From assembly GCA_903866425.1 (NCBI GenBank), contig CAIPNN010000309.1, positions 1-11,841 on the forward strand: DNA of 11,841 nucleotides, in the 5' to 3' direction. The notes beneath the pieces were generated by a model. The model was not told the DNA's origin and searched no databases. It saw only the letters and a list, made by a program, of their open reading frames with translations. The position numbers were made by a program, and so were the translations under genes. This DNA comes from an uncultured Actinomycetes bacterium. Its GTDB lineage: Bacteria; Actinomycetota; Thermoleophilia; Miltoncostaeales; Miltoncostaeaceae. Shown here in pieces: positions 1-6,417 of the stretch (position 1 is the stretch's first letter; each line of letters opens with the position of its first letter).

Positions 1-276
1 GCCCCCGGGCGCCAGCCAGGCAGGCAGCAGCACCTCCGGGGGCTGCGGGCGCGGGCGAGGCACGTACGGACGACGGGTGGCCGGGCGGCGCCGCGGTGGC
101 GTGAGCACCGGTGCCGCCGGCGCCTGAATGAGGCGGATGATGGCCGGGATTGGGCGCACCGGTGCACGACGCCCCGTGCTGACGGGCCGAAGCACAAGCA
201 ACCCTGCAAACAGGCACGCAATGACGGCCACGATGCCCGCGTACTCCACGACTGCCGACCCGCGATCGCGTGTCAT
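1..276 (-). CDS. TadE/Flp-like pseudopilin with Pro/Arg-rich tail (3' end outside window)
   Basis: This is a likely membrane-anchored pilin-like subunit or minor pseudopilin of the Tad system. The start is ATG at 276-274, overlapping the tadC stop as ATGA. The frame stays open to the left edge, giving 92 visible residues. The N-terminus has the prepilin-like pattern of a short charged leader (MTRDRG), then SAVVEYAG with the conserved Glu-Tyr of Flp/TadE proteins, then a hydrophobic helix at about residues 13-30. After the helix the chain becomes strongly Pro/Arg-rich (for example RPRPQPP), which is low in complexity and unlike the compact TadE fold. By position it follows tadC, where TadE/TadF or Flp genes usually sit. 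A short actinobacterial secreted or membrane protein with a disordered linker is an alternative. The gene identity is inferred from the N-terminus and context; no full-length comparison is possible. Confidence 0.6.
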   Translation of the reverse strand, partial: MTRDRGSAVVEYAGIVAVIACLFAGLLVLRPVSTGRRAPVRPIPAIIRLIQAPAAPVLTPPRRRPATRRPYVPRPRPQPPEVLLPAWLAPGG

Positions 277-1133
277 CCCGTCACCGCCCCGATCTGCCCG
301 GCCAACTCCACCACCATCACGCCGAGCACCAGCAGCAGGGCGCCCGGCACCATCACCAGCGCCACGACCAACTGAATACGGGGCGCAGCCCGCGCCGCAC
401 GGTCGCGTGCCATCTGGCGCCGCGCCGCGCGCAGCGACTCCGCCTGCCCTGCCAGCGCGCGTGCCAGCGGCGTGCCCAGTTCTTCCGCCTGCATCAGCGC
501 CGCCACCAGACGGGCAACGTCATCTGAGCCAACACGGTCAGCCAGTGCGCGATACGCATCGCGGCGCGGCGTGCCAAGCGCCTGCATATCGAGTGTTGCC
601 CCGATCTCGTCGCCAAGGGGTCCCCCCAGGCGTGCCGCGGCCATGCGCAGGGCCGGGTCAAGCGCCATGCCTGCTTCCACGCAGATGACCATCAGATCGA
701 GCAGATCGGGCAGCGCCCGGATGATGGCCAGGCGCCGGCGTACGGCCCGGGCAGCCACCAAGCGGTCGGGAAGCAGGCGCAGGCCGATGACGATAACCGG
801 CGCGAGCAGCGCCAATGGAAGGGCGAACACACCCAGGGCCATGCTCACGAGTGCACCCACCACCATGCCCCCCGCGCGGGCGCGGCGCAGCGTGTCCACC
901 GCCATGAGGCCTGGCATACCCGCAGCCACGAGCGTGCGTGCGAAATCGGGGCGCTGTGCCAGGGGCAGGAGCGCAGGCGGCACCGGCACGCGCGCAAGCG
1001 CAGCCACCGCGCCCGGCAACTGCACGCCCGCTGCCCGCACGGGTGCCGGCCGCGTCCGACGGCGCTGCCGCACCCCCATGCCCGCCGCCACGAGCGCAGC
1101 GACCATCAGCATCACGGGTGGCGAGGGAATCAT
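273..1133 (-). CDS. tadC: Tad pilus inner-membrane platform protein TadC
   Basis: This is the second platform protein of the Tad machine, partner of TadB in the inner membrane, and is thought to transmit motor action to the growing fibre. The protein has 286 aa. It has an N-terminal membrane segment (about 7-20), a double membrane stretch (about 90-120), a type II secretion F (T2SSF) domain at about 142-270 containing LLDLMVICVEAGMALDPALR, and a C-terminal membrane helix (about 253-276). I chose ATG at 1133, which overlaps the tadB stop as ATGA. The frame stays open upstream, but that part would lie inside tadB and is rich in Arg/Gly/Cys, so it is not used. The order tadA-tadB-tadC is the classical one. 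TadC is told from TadB by its position and by the long linker before the F domain; assignment to the T2SSF family is firm. Confidence 0.9.
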   Translation of the reverse strand: MIPSPPVMLMVAALVAAGMGVRQRRRTRPAPVRAAGVQLPGAVAALARVPVPPALLPLAQRPDFARTLVAAGMPGLMAVDTLRRARAGGMVVGALVSMALGVFALPLALLAPVIVIGLRLLPDRLVAARAVRRRLAIIRALPDLLDLMVICVEAGMALDPALRMAAARLGGPLGDEIGATLDMQALGTPRRDAYRALADRVGSDDVARLVAALMQAEELGTPLARALAGQAESLRAARRQMARDRAARAAPRIQLVVALVMVPGALLLVLGVMVVELAGQIGAVTG

Positions 1134-1900
1134 GCATCCACCGCCGCAATGCGACGGATCATCACAACGCCCGCGACCTGCAGGGACACCGAGACGACAA
1201 GGATGACCAGTCCCACCCCGTGCCCCAGACTGCGCGCGATCAGGCCAGGAGACGCGGACTCGGCGAGGGCAGCGCCCAGCAGCGGCAGGGCCGCGACCAT
1301 CCACGCGGTCGCTCTGGCCTGCGCGGTGGCACCGCGTACTTCGCGGGCCAGACGTCGGCGCTCCTCGAGGCGCGACGACATATCCCTCAGGGCGCGCGCC
1401 AGATCACCACCGGTACGGCGCTGCACAAGGATGGCCGTCACCAGAAGACCCAGATCTGGGTCGGGCAAGCGCTCATGCAGGCGGCCCAGGGCATCGTCAA
1501 CGCGTGCCCCCAGCTCCAACTCCGCGCTGACGGCCCGTAGGTGCACCCCGAGCGGGTCCGGCGTATCGCGCGCCGCACGCACGATGGCCTGCCGCAGCGA
1601 GAGCCCCGCCGCCACGGCACTGCCCAGCATGAGCGCAACGCCGGGCATGGCGTCGGCCACCCGCCGCATATGCGCGCGATCAATCAGGCCAAGCGCCACC
1701 CGCCACGCCACGAGCGCCACGACAGGCCCAACCAGCAGAACGATGGGCCGCCGCAGCGCCACGAACAGCAGCAGCGCACTGATGGCACCAGCGCCACCGA
1801 TGCACGCGACAAAGGCATCCGGGCCGATACCCGCACCCGCACGTTCCAAGCGGGCGGCGACGGTATGCCGCACGTGCGCCACGGCCGCGTGCGGGCTCAC
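1130..1900 (-). CDS. tadB: Tad pilus inner-membrane platform protein TadB
   Basis: This is the first platform protein of the Tad apparatus and is expected to contact the TadA ATPase at the inner membrane. It has 256 aa, shorter than the roughly 300-residue proteobacterial TadB. Two N-terminal membrane segments (about 30-48 and 52-70) are followed by a T2SSF domain at about 83-211, with the typical GSAVAAGLSLRQAI and LVQRRTGGDLARAL helices. Two C-terminal membrane segments follow (about 198-213 and 228-248). The start is GTG at 1900, which overlaps the tadA stop as GTGA. A GGGAG Shine-Dalgarno motif lies a few bases upstream inside tadA, supporting this start. The 4-nt overlaps on both sides suggest translational coupling with tadA and tadC, as expected for stoichiometric complex members. 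Confidence 0.92.
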   Translation of the reverse strand: MSPHAAVAHVRHTVAARLERAGAGIGPDAFVACIGGAGAISALLLFVALRRPIVLLVGPVVALVAWRVALGLIDRAHMRRVADAMPGVALMLGSAVAAGLSLRQAIVRAARDTPDPLGVHLRAVSAELELGARVDDALGRLHERLPDPDLGLLVTAILVQRRTGGDLARALRDMSSRLEERRRLAREVRGATAQARATAWMVAALPLLGAALAESASPGLIARSLGHGVGLVILVVSVSLQVAGVVMIRRIAAVDA

Positions 1901-3108
1901 CGCATCTCCCGTTGTGCGTCATCCTCAATGGATCGTCGCCACGGGCCTGCATCAGGCATCCACGTAAACCTCCCACCACTCGCAGCCGGTCGCCACCGGC
2001 ACAGGCGACGTGCCGACGGGCCCTCGGCAGAGCGCACGACCTCGGCGATCTCCACGACCCGGCGCGCCCCATCGGCATCACGGGCCTGATGCACCACGAG
2101 ATCCACCGCACTCGCCACCTGGTCAGACACGGCAACCCACGGCAGCTCAAGGTCTCCCATCAGGGCAAGGGTGACCAGCCGCCGCAGTGCCTCCCCCGGC
2201 GACGATGCGTGCAGGGTTGACAGCGACCCTTCGTGGCCGGTGGTGAGGGCGGAGATCATGTCGAGGGCTTCACCGCCCCGGACCTCCCCCACGATGATGC
2301 GATCGGGGCGCATGCGCAGGGCATTTCGCACGAGCGCCCGGATAGGTATCGCGCCGCGCCCCTCGACCCCCGCTGGGCGCGACTCCAGCCGCACGACGTG
2401 GGCAAGCGGCAGACGTAGCTCGGCGGCGTCCTCGATTGTGATGACGCGCTCGTCGGGGGGTATGGCCGACGAGATTGCCGCCAACGTGGTGGTTTTTCCG
2501 CTGCCGGTACCGCCGGTCACCAGGATGTTGCGCTTCGCCAGTACCGCCAGGCGAAGCGCATCGAGCATCTCCGCCGACAGCGAGCCCAGCCGCACCAGAT
2601 CGTCGCCCGAAAGCGGTTCGGCGGGAAAGCGCCGGATGGTGAGCACGGGCCCATCCAGGCTGAGCGGAGGCATCACGGCATTCACGCGCGATCCGTCAGG
2701 CAGGCGCGCGTCCACCATGGGGCTGGCCTCATCGAGACGCCGGCCGAGCGGCGCGATGATGCGGTCAATCACGTGCAGCAAATGGTCCGAGTCGGTGAAG
2801 CGCGTCGGTACCCGCTCAATGCGGCCCGAGCGCTCCACCCATACACGCGTTGGCCCATTCACCATCACCTCAGTGACTGATGCATCGCGCAGCAGCGGCT
2901 CCAACGGGCCAAGGCCGAGTGTGGCGTCCACCACCGACGCCACCACCAGCCGGCGGGCATCGGCGGGGAGAATGTGGCGGGCAGCGTCGAGGGCATCCTC
3001 GGCCAGCGACGCGATGACCTCTGGCGTGGCACTGCCGGGCGACACGCTGCCGGATCGGACAATCGATGACCGGATCTCCTCAACCAGGGTCACATCGGCG
3101 TCATCCAT
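1897..3108 (-). CDS. tadA: Tad pilus motor ATPase TadA/CpaF
   Basis: This is a secretion-type hexameric ATPase (type II/IV secretion family) that powers Tad pilus assembly from the cytoplasmic face. It has 403 aa from ATG at 3108. The N-terminal domain (about 1-150) includes GLGPLEPLLRDASVTEVMVN, a hallmark of CpaF proteins. Walker A is GGTGSGKTT at 199-207. The Asp box with ITIEDAAELRL is near 223-233. Walker B, RPDRIIVGEVRGGEA, spans 267-281. The His box TGHEGSLSTLHA spans 290-301. All catalytic motifs look intact. The frame is open 16 codons further upstream, but that extension would lie in the cpaE-like gene. Starting at 3108 gives an 8-nt overlap and an N-terminus of MDDADVTLVEE. The Shine-Dalgarno site is weak, so translation may depend on coupling. 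Confidence 0.96.
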   Translation of the reverse strand: MDDADVTLVEEIRSSIVRSGSVSPGSATPEVIASLAEDALDAARHILPADARRLVVASVVDATLGLGPLEPLLRDASVTEVMVNGPTRVWVERSGRIERVPTRFTDSDHLLHVIDRIIAPLGRRLDEASPMVDARLPDGSRVNAVMPPLSLDGPVLTIRRFPAEPLSGDDLVRLGSLSAEMLDALRLAVLAKRNILVTGGTGSGKTTTLAAISSAIPPDERVITIEDAAELRLPLAHVVRLESRPAGVEGRGAIPIRALVRNALRMRPDRIIVGEVRGGEALDMISALTTGHEGSLSTLHASSPGEALRRLVTLALMGDLELPWVAVSDQVASAVDLVVHQARDADGARRVVEIAEVVRSAEGPSARRLCRWRPAASGGRFTWMPDAGPWRRSIEDDAQREMR

Positions 3109-3790
3109 CGGTCGCCAGGGCCTGCATGATCTGCCCGACGCACGACTGAAGCCCACGCCGACCCGTTGCCCCCGACGCGAGGCGCCCGACGCCGCGCCGG
3201 TCCCACGGCACCTCCATCACCGTGTGGCCGGGCACGAGGCGCCGGATGGCCCGTCGTGACACATGGTGTTCTCCGGGGCGTGCCACTGCCGCCACCAGCA
3301 CCCGCGGTGCGCTGATGTGCGGCAGTAGATGCCGGCAGGCTTCAGCGCCGTCGAGCGAGCAGGGCGTCATGACCACCACGCCCGACGCGTGTTTCACGAC
3401 ACATTCCGCAAGCTGATGATCACCTCGGCCGAGGTCGGCCACCCATGGGCCCTGCGGCACCATGGCGGCGACAAGGCGGGGCGCCAGGTCACCACCCCAC
3501 CCTGCGTACGTCATCGCGCTCCCGGGCCCCGCCACAAGGTCCCACTCCGCCATTCCCTTGTGCGCGATGTGCTGGACATGCCCGGCATCCACCTCGGCGC
3601 GTACCGCATCAAGATGGTCAACTCCGCGTTCAACTCGCACACCCCACAGCGTGTGTGGGCCGCCTCCATGACCATCCAGCCCCAGCACCCGGCAGATTCC
3701 GGCACCGCCCCATGCGGTGATGGCAGCGGCCATCGTGGTGGTGCCGCAGCCACCGGTGGCGCCCACCACTGCGATACCGGTACCGGGCAT
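3101..3790 (-). CDS. CpaE/TadZ-like P-loop protein with degenerate Walker A
   Basis: This is a MinD/ParA-like protein of the Tad locus; relatives (CpaE, TadZ, actinobacterial Ssd) are thought to place the pilus machine in the cell. It has 229 aa. The N-terminus is IAVVGATGGCGTTTMAAAI. The P-loop (10-19) keeps the glycines of KGGxGKTT but has Thr in place of both lysines. Weaker counterparts of later motifs are LGLDGHGGG (36-44) and PWVADLGRG. Classical CpaE/TadZ proteins carry an N-terminal receiver-like domain before the P-loop; this one starts directly at the P-loop. ATG at 3790 shares one base with the cpaB stop (TGATG), and a GGTGAGGG motif lies upstream. Function is inferred from family and position between cpaB and tadA; ATPase activity is doubtful. 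Confidence 0.8.
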   Translation of the reverse strand: MPGTGIAVVGATGGCGTTTMAAAITAWGGAGICRVLGLDGHGGGPHTLWGVRVERGVDHLDAVRAEVDAGHVQHIAHKGMAEWDLVAGPGSAMTYAGWGGDLAPRLVAAMVPQGPWVADLGRGDHQLAECVVKHASGVVVMTPCSLDGAEACRHLLPHISAPRVLVAAVARPGEHHVSRRAIRRLVPGHTVMEVPWDRRGVGRLASGATGRRGLQSCVGQIMQALATDG

Positions 3791-4437
3791 CAGCCCTCAC
3801 CTGCCGGACGAGCGATGATGCGCACCTCGCGCGCAAAGTCGAGTGCGCGTGCCACCGCAAGGGCATCATTGGCGCTGAGTCGCAGCACGACCCCACCCCC
3901 CACGTCGCCGCTATCGCCCGACGTCCCTGGCGTGACCGCCAGCACCTCTGCATCGGCCACGATCACGCGGGTTCGCCCAGCTGGCCCTTCGCCATCTGAT
4001 GCCATCACGTCAACGCGTGAGCCGGGGGCAGGGGCTGCCACCGGTCCGCCGGCGGCGCGCAGCGGCACCGGCACTGCGCGCTCGCCTGCAGCCAATGGCG
4101 CAGGCCCCACTCCCGGGCTGCCGCCGAGCACCGCCTCGGTCACGGGCTCACCCGGCCCGAGGGGTGCAACCGTGCGACGGCCAACGGCCCCCGCAGCCGA
4201 TGTCACGAGTCCGCGCAGACCCAATGCGTCAGGCACCGCAGCCAGGGCGAGAGCGGCTGCAGCGGTGTCCTCGTCAAGCAACGTGCCCGCGGGGATGACG
4301 ACCCGCGCAACCACGACACGGCCCCCGCCCTCCGACGTGCCGGACGACCGCGCAACCATGAATGCAGTGACCGCGAGCAGCACACCCGCCGCGAGAAACC
4401 ACATGAGTGGTCGGCGAATGGCACGACGGGCGATCAT
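3790..4437 (-). CDS. cpaB: Tad pilus assembly protein CpaB/RcpC (SAF domain)
   Basis: This is a periplasm- or exterior-facing membrane-anchored assembly protein of Tad systems. It has 215 aa: a basic N-terminus, a single membrane helix at about 11-29 (LMWFLAAGVLLAVTAFMVA), then a SAF domain at about 40-104 with ARVVIPAGTLLDEDTAAAAL and PLGPGEPVTEAVL. A second, RcpC-like beta-rich domain contains PGSRVDVMAS (138-147) and VIVADAEVLAVTP. The start is ATG at 4437, overlapping the stop of the upstream 182-aa gene as ATGA. The frame is open 33 codons further upstream, but that extension is Arg/Gly-rich and would bury the signal-anchor, so it is rejected. The domain order is typical of CpaB. Confidence 0.88.
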   Translation of the reverse strand: MIARRAIRRPLMWFLAAGVLLAVTAFMVARSSGTSEGGGRVVVARVVIPAGTLLDEDTAAAALALAAVPDALGLRGLVTSAAGAVGRRTVAPLGPGEPVTEAVLGGSPGVGPAPLAAGERAVPVPLRAAGGPVAAPAPGSRVDVMASDGEGPAGRTRVIVADAEVLAVTPGTSGDSGDVGGGVVLRLSANDALAVARALDFAREVRIIARPAGEG

Positions 4438-4982
4438 GCCGCCACCGCCCCGTGTCCACACCGGCCGCAGGTTCCCCCTGGGGCGCCTCCCCCGGTGGTG
4501 CAGTGTGCGCATGGCGACCACAGACGGTCGCACCAACGCGCGAGTGCGATTGGGCGCAACGCCGGCATCGGGGCGCGCTCACACCCCCACGGGCGGCGCG
4601 GCAGGCGACACGCCGGCAGCGACGCGAGCCCCACGGCAACCTGCGCCCGACGCACCAGATCGTCCGGCGCCGCAGTGGCTGCCCACTGGACGATGAGCGA
4701 ACTCGCCCATGCCGCCTCGGACAGGTCGGAGGGCAGCCACACCACCTCGCGGTCGAGCAGCATGGCGACGCCGGCAAGCGCCGCGGCTGCCGGGTCGGCC
4801 CAGGGCGGCCGGGCCAACACGACGGCTGTCGCCGGAGCGGCAGCCATTTGATCAGCCATCGCCTCGACCTCAGGCAGCCCGCGGCGCCCACACGGGAGCA
4901 CCAACACACCCGGTGCCGTGATGAAGCCGTCCTCCTGGCCCACCGGTGCCAGCAGGACGACGGTGGTACCGACGTCAGGCAT
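4434..4982 (-). CDS. Unrecognised Tad-operon protein with C-terminal CxxC-x10-CxxC motif
   Basis: I do not recognise this 182-aa protein. It starts at ATG 4982, eight bases inside the end of the response regulator gene. A CGGGGA motif just upstream acts as a plausible ribosome site. The first two thirds look like an alternating alpha/beta fold (TTVVLLAPVG, TAVVLARPPWADPAAAALAG, VVWLPSDLSEAAWASSLIV) without membrane helices or a nucleotide-binding loop. The last part is Cys-rich: CAHC, ten residues, then CGRCGHG, which resembles the two knuckles of a zinc ribbon. Codon third positions stay GC-rich through the tail, supporting it as coding. Its place between the regulator and cpaB, with overlaps on both sides, says it belongs to the Tad operon. 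A regulatory or assembly-accessory role is only inference. Confidence 0.65.
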   Translation of the reverse strand: MPDVGTTVVLLAPVGQEDGFITAPGVLVLPCGRRGLPEVEAMADQMAAAPATAVVLARPPWADPAAAALAGVAMLLDREVVWLPSDLSEAAWASSLIVQWAATAAPDDLVRRAQVAVGLASLPACRLPRRPWGCERAPMPALRPIALARWCDRLWSPCAHCTTGGGAPGGTCGRCGHGAVAA

Positions 4983-5694
4983 CGTCCCCGAGCAGGCGAT
5001 AGCCCAGCCCCCACACGTTGACGATGTACCGCTCCCCGCCAGACGCCTCGTGCAACTTGCGCCGCAGGCGGGATGCGTGACTGTCGACGGTGCGCGTACG
5101 GCCCGGCGACACGTAGCCCCACACATCGCGCAGCAACTCATGCTTGCTCACCACCCGGCGCGGATCGCGCGCGAGCGCAGTGAGAAGTCCCATCTCCTTT
5201 GCCGACAGGCTCATCGGCTCGCCGGCCATGGTGACCCTGCGGGAACGGCGGTCGATGGCGAGCATGCCAACCCGCAACATGCCGGCGCTCCACTCGCCCT
5301 CCGCCCGGCGCATAAGTGCACGCAACCGGGCAAGGATCTCGACGTACGCAAAGGGGGTGCCCACCACCTCGTCGGCCCCGCGCTCGAGCGCACGCACCAC
5401 GCGGTGCGGCTCCCGTGACCCCGATACGCCGAGCACCGGCATGGCGGAATCCCATGGCTCCTCGGGGCCGCCATCCCGGATGAGTCCCACGGCTTCCAGC
5501 CCACCGGACGACGGCATGTCGAGGTCGATGATGACGGCGCTCGGGCAGGACGAGCGCAGGGCACCCCGCACCTCGTCGGGATCGGCGGCGAGCAGCACCT
5601 TGAATCGATCGGCCTCGAGGTCGGCAGGCAAGCTGCCCGATGCCGGGCGTGGGCCCACCAGCAGCACCGAGCGTGCCGTGGTTTCCGAGGTCAT
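4975..5694 (-). CDS. OmpR/PhoB-type response regulator with degenerate receiver
   Basis: This is a DNA-binding regulator at the head of the Tad genes, probably controlling them. It has 239 aa. A receiver-like domain (about 8-128) is followed by an OmpR-type winged helix (about 138-236) with SLSAKEMGLLTALARDP, RTVDSHASRLRRKL and the terminal VWGLGYRL. The receiver keeps the phospho-acceptor-like D57 (IIDLDMP) and a Ser at 91, but the acidic pair normally after strand 1 is replaced by Gly-Pro (LLVGPRP, 14-15), and the conserved Lys before Pro-Phe is Thr113 (GTPF). The start is ATG at 5694, preceded by a strong GGAAGGAG six bases upstream, so the longer open frame reaching to 5931 is not used. 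No histidine kinase gene is in the window. Regulation independent of phosphorylation is likely but unproven. Confidence 0.88.
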   Translation of the reverse strand: MTSETTARSVLLVGPRPASGSLPADLEADRFKVLLAADPDEVRGALRSSCPSAVIIDLDMPSSGGLEAVGLIRDGGPEEPWDSAMPVLGVSGSREPHRVVRALERGADEVVGTPFAYVEILARLRALMRRAEGEWSAGMLRVGMLAIDRRSRRVTMAGEPMSLSAKEMGLLTALARDPRRVVSKHELLRDVWGYVSPGRTRTVDSHASRLRRKLHEASGGERYIVNVWGLGYRLLGDDA

Positions 5695-5699
5695 GACGA

Positions 5700-5707
5700 A
5701 CTCCTTC
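5700..5707 (-). promoter_or_regulatory. Strong ribosome binding site deciding the response regulator start
   Basis: On the minus strand the sequence GGAAGGAG lies six bases before ATG 5694. It fixes the start of the response regulator gene, whose frame would otherwise be open far into the DUF192 gene. It is the strongest Shine-Dalgarno site of the Tad gene cluster, as expected for the leading gene of a coupled operon. Confidence 0.7.
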
Positions 5708-5735
5708 CGGTCGGAATGCCGGCGGCTGGTTGCCA

Positions 5736-5746
5736 CCGGTGACCGG
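5736..5746. promoter_or_regulatory. Short inverted repeat upstream of the response regulator gene
   Basis: CCGGT and ACCGG flank a single base in the 82-base spacer (5695-5776) between the DUF192 gene and the response regulator gene, about 42 bases before the start codon. It could be an operator or part of a promoter region for the Tad operon, but a 5-bp arm in GC-rich DNA is weak evidence. I saw no clear -10/-35 pair in this spacer. Confidence 0.2.
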
Positions 5747-5776
5747 ACAACGCGCGACGCGCGCGAATGCTCCCCC

Positions 5777-6172
5777 CTATCGCGAGGCGGAATTCCCTCG
5801 GAGCGGGAAAACGTGGTCGTCGTCCACCGAGATGGTGTCGCCGGGGCGCAGCGCGGCGAGCACGCCCGTGCGTGCCTCAACCACCGCATGTGCACCGCGC
5901 ACCCGCGCGCCCCGCCAGGGCAGCGGGTCAACCACCCGCATCACAACGCCAGACGCATCGACGAACACCACACCGATGCAGCACCGCAGGCCAACCCCGT
6001 GGACGGATGAGCACGGTGAGAGGATGAGTGCTTCATTCATTCTCAGGTCCGGGGTCCCCAGCATGCCAACGGCACGGGTGACGACGCCATCGGCCAACAC
6101 CGCTGCCAGCGGGGTCGCGAGGCGCTCGGCCGTCATGAGACCCACAGGCCGACACCTGCGGTCGATGCGCAT
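5777..6172 (-). CDS. DUF192 family protein
   Basis: This is a small protein of the DUF192 family, whose biochemical role is not established. It has 131 aa from ATG 6172; a GTG at 6181 in the same frame is an alternative start. Family hallmarks are present: GLMTAERLATPLAAVLADGV leading into AVGMLGTPDL, then LSPCSSVHGVGLRCCIGVVF (51-70) matching the usual CxSVHTFGM-x4-DVVF block, then DASGVVMRVVDPLPW and a final LRPGDTIS. In this copy the usual Phe-Pro-Ile-Asp of the core reads CCIG, adding two cysteines. No signal peptide is evident. It lies 82 bases upstream of the Tad regulator and 32 bases downstream of the DUF4926-like gene, all in one direction, so co-transcription is possible. Confidence 0.85.
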   Translation of the reverse strand: MRIDRRCRPVGLMTAERLATPLAAVLADGVVTRAVGMLGTPDLRMNEALILSPCSSVHGVGLRCCIGVVFVDASGVVMRVVDPLPWRGARVRGAHAVVEARTGVLAALRPGDTISVDDDHVFPLRGNSASR

Positions 6173-6204
6173 GGCGCCCACGGCCGGAAGGAACCCGCGG
6201 GGAC

Positions 6205-6408
6205 CTACGCGGCCTGTGACCCCTGGGCGATCGGCCTCAAGTCGGCAGATGAGACCATCACGAGGTCGGGATTGTCGTCGGGCCGATCAACCTCCACGAC
6301 TGCGGAGGTCGGTGTCACGTCAACGAGAAATGCCTCCGTACCGGCCGGATAGCCATCAACGGCGACCAGAAGGATGACCGAGGTGTGAAGGTGGATGTCC
6401 GTGACCAT
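6205..6408 (-). CDS. Small DUF4926-like protein
   Basis: This is a 67-aa protein with an all-beta, SH3-barrel-like pattern. It reads VILLVAVDGYPAGTEAFLVD, then SAVVEVDRPDD, then LVMVSSADLRPI. This arrangement (a PAGT-type turn followed by an acidic strand pair and a closing Asp-Leu-Arg-Pro) resembles the DUF4926 family, which has no known activity. The start is ATG at 6408, nine bases after the stop of the upstream DUF6883-like gene. The GAGG ribosome site overlaps the end of that gene, so translation is probably coupled. Small partners of this kind next to a larger unknown protein are often antitoxins, immunity proteins or chaperone-like partners, but that role is inference. The family call rests on pattern recall only. 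Confidence 0.6.
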   Translation of the reverse strand: MVTDIHLHTSVILLVAVDGYPAGTEAFLVDVTPTSAVVEVDRPDDNPDLVMVSSADLRPIAQGSQAA

Positions 6409-6417
6409 GGAGTGAAA

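Noticed and set aside
105..165. Two perfect GCACCGGTGC palindromes 51 bases apart
   Set aside because: Both fall on Ala-Pro-Val codons in the pilin-like gene, and 51 bases is exactly 17 codons. This is explained by repeated codon use in a Pro-rich protein, not by an operator.
2171..3259. Long plus-strand open frame antisense to tadA
   Set aside because: Low-complexity Ser/Arg-rich translation opposite an intact motor ATPase with all motifs.
3329..4696. Long plus-strand open frame antisense to cpaE/cpaB
   Set aside because: Its translation is rich in Arg, Pro, Thr and Ser with no family features. It is the mirror effect of GC-rich codons on the opposite strand, where CpaB and CpaE domains are clear.
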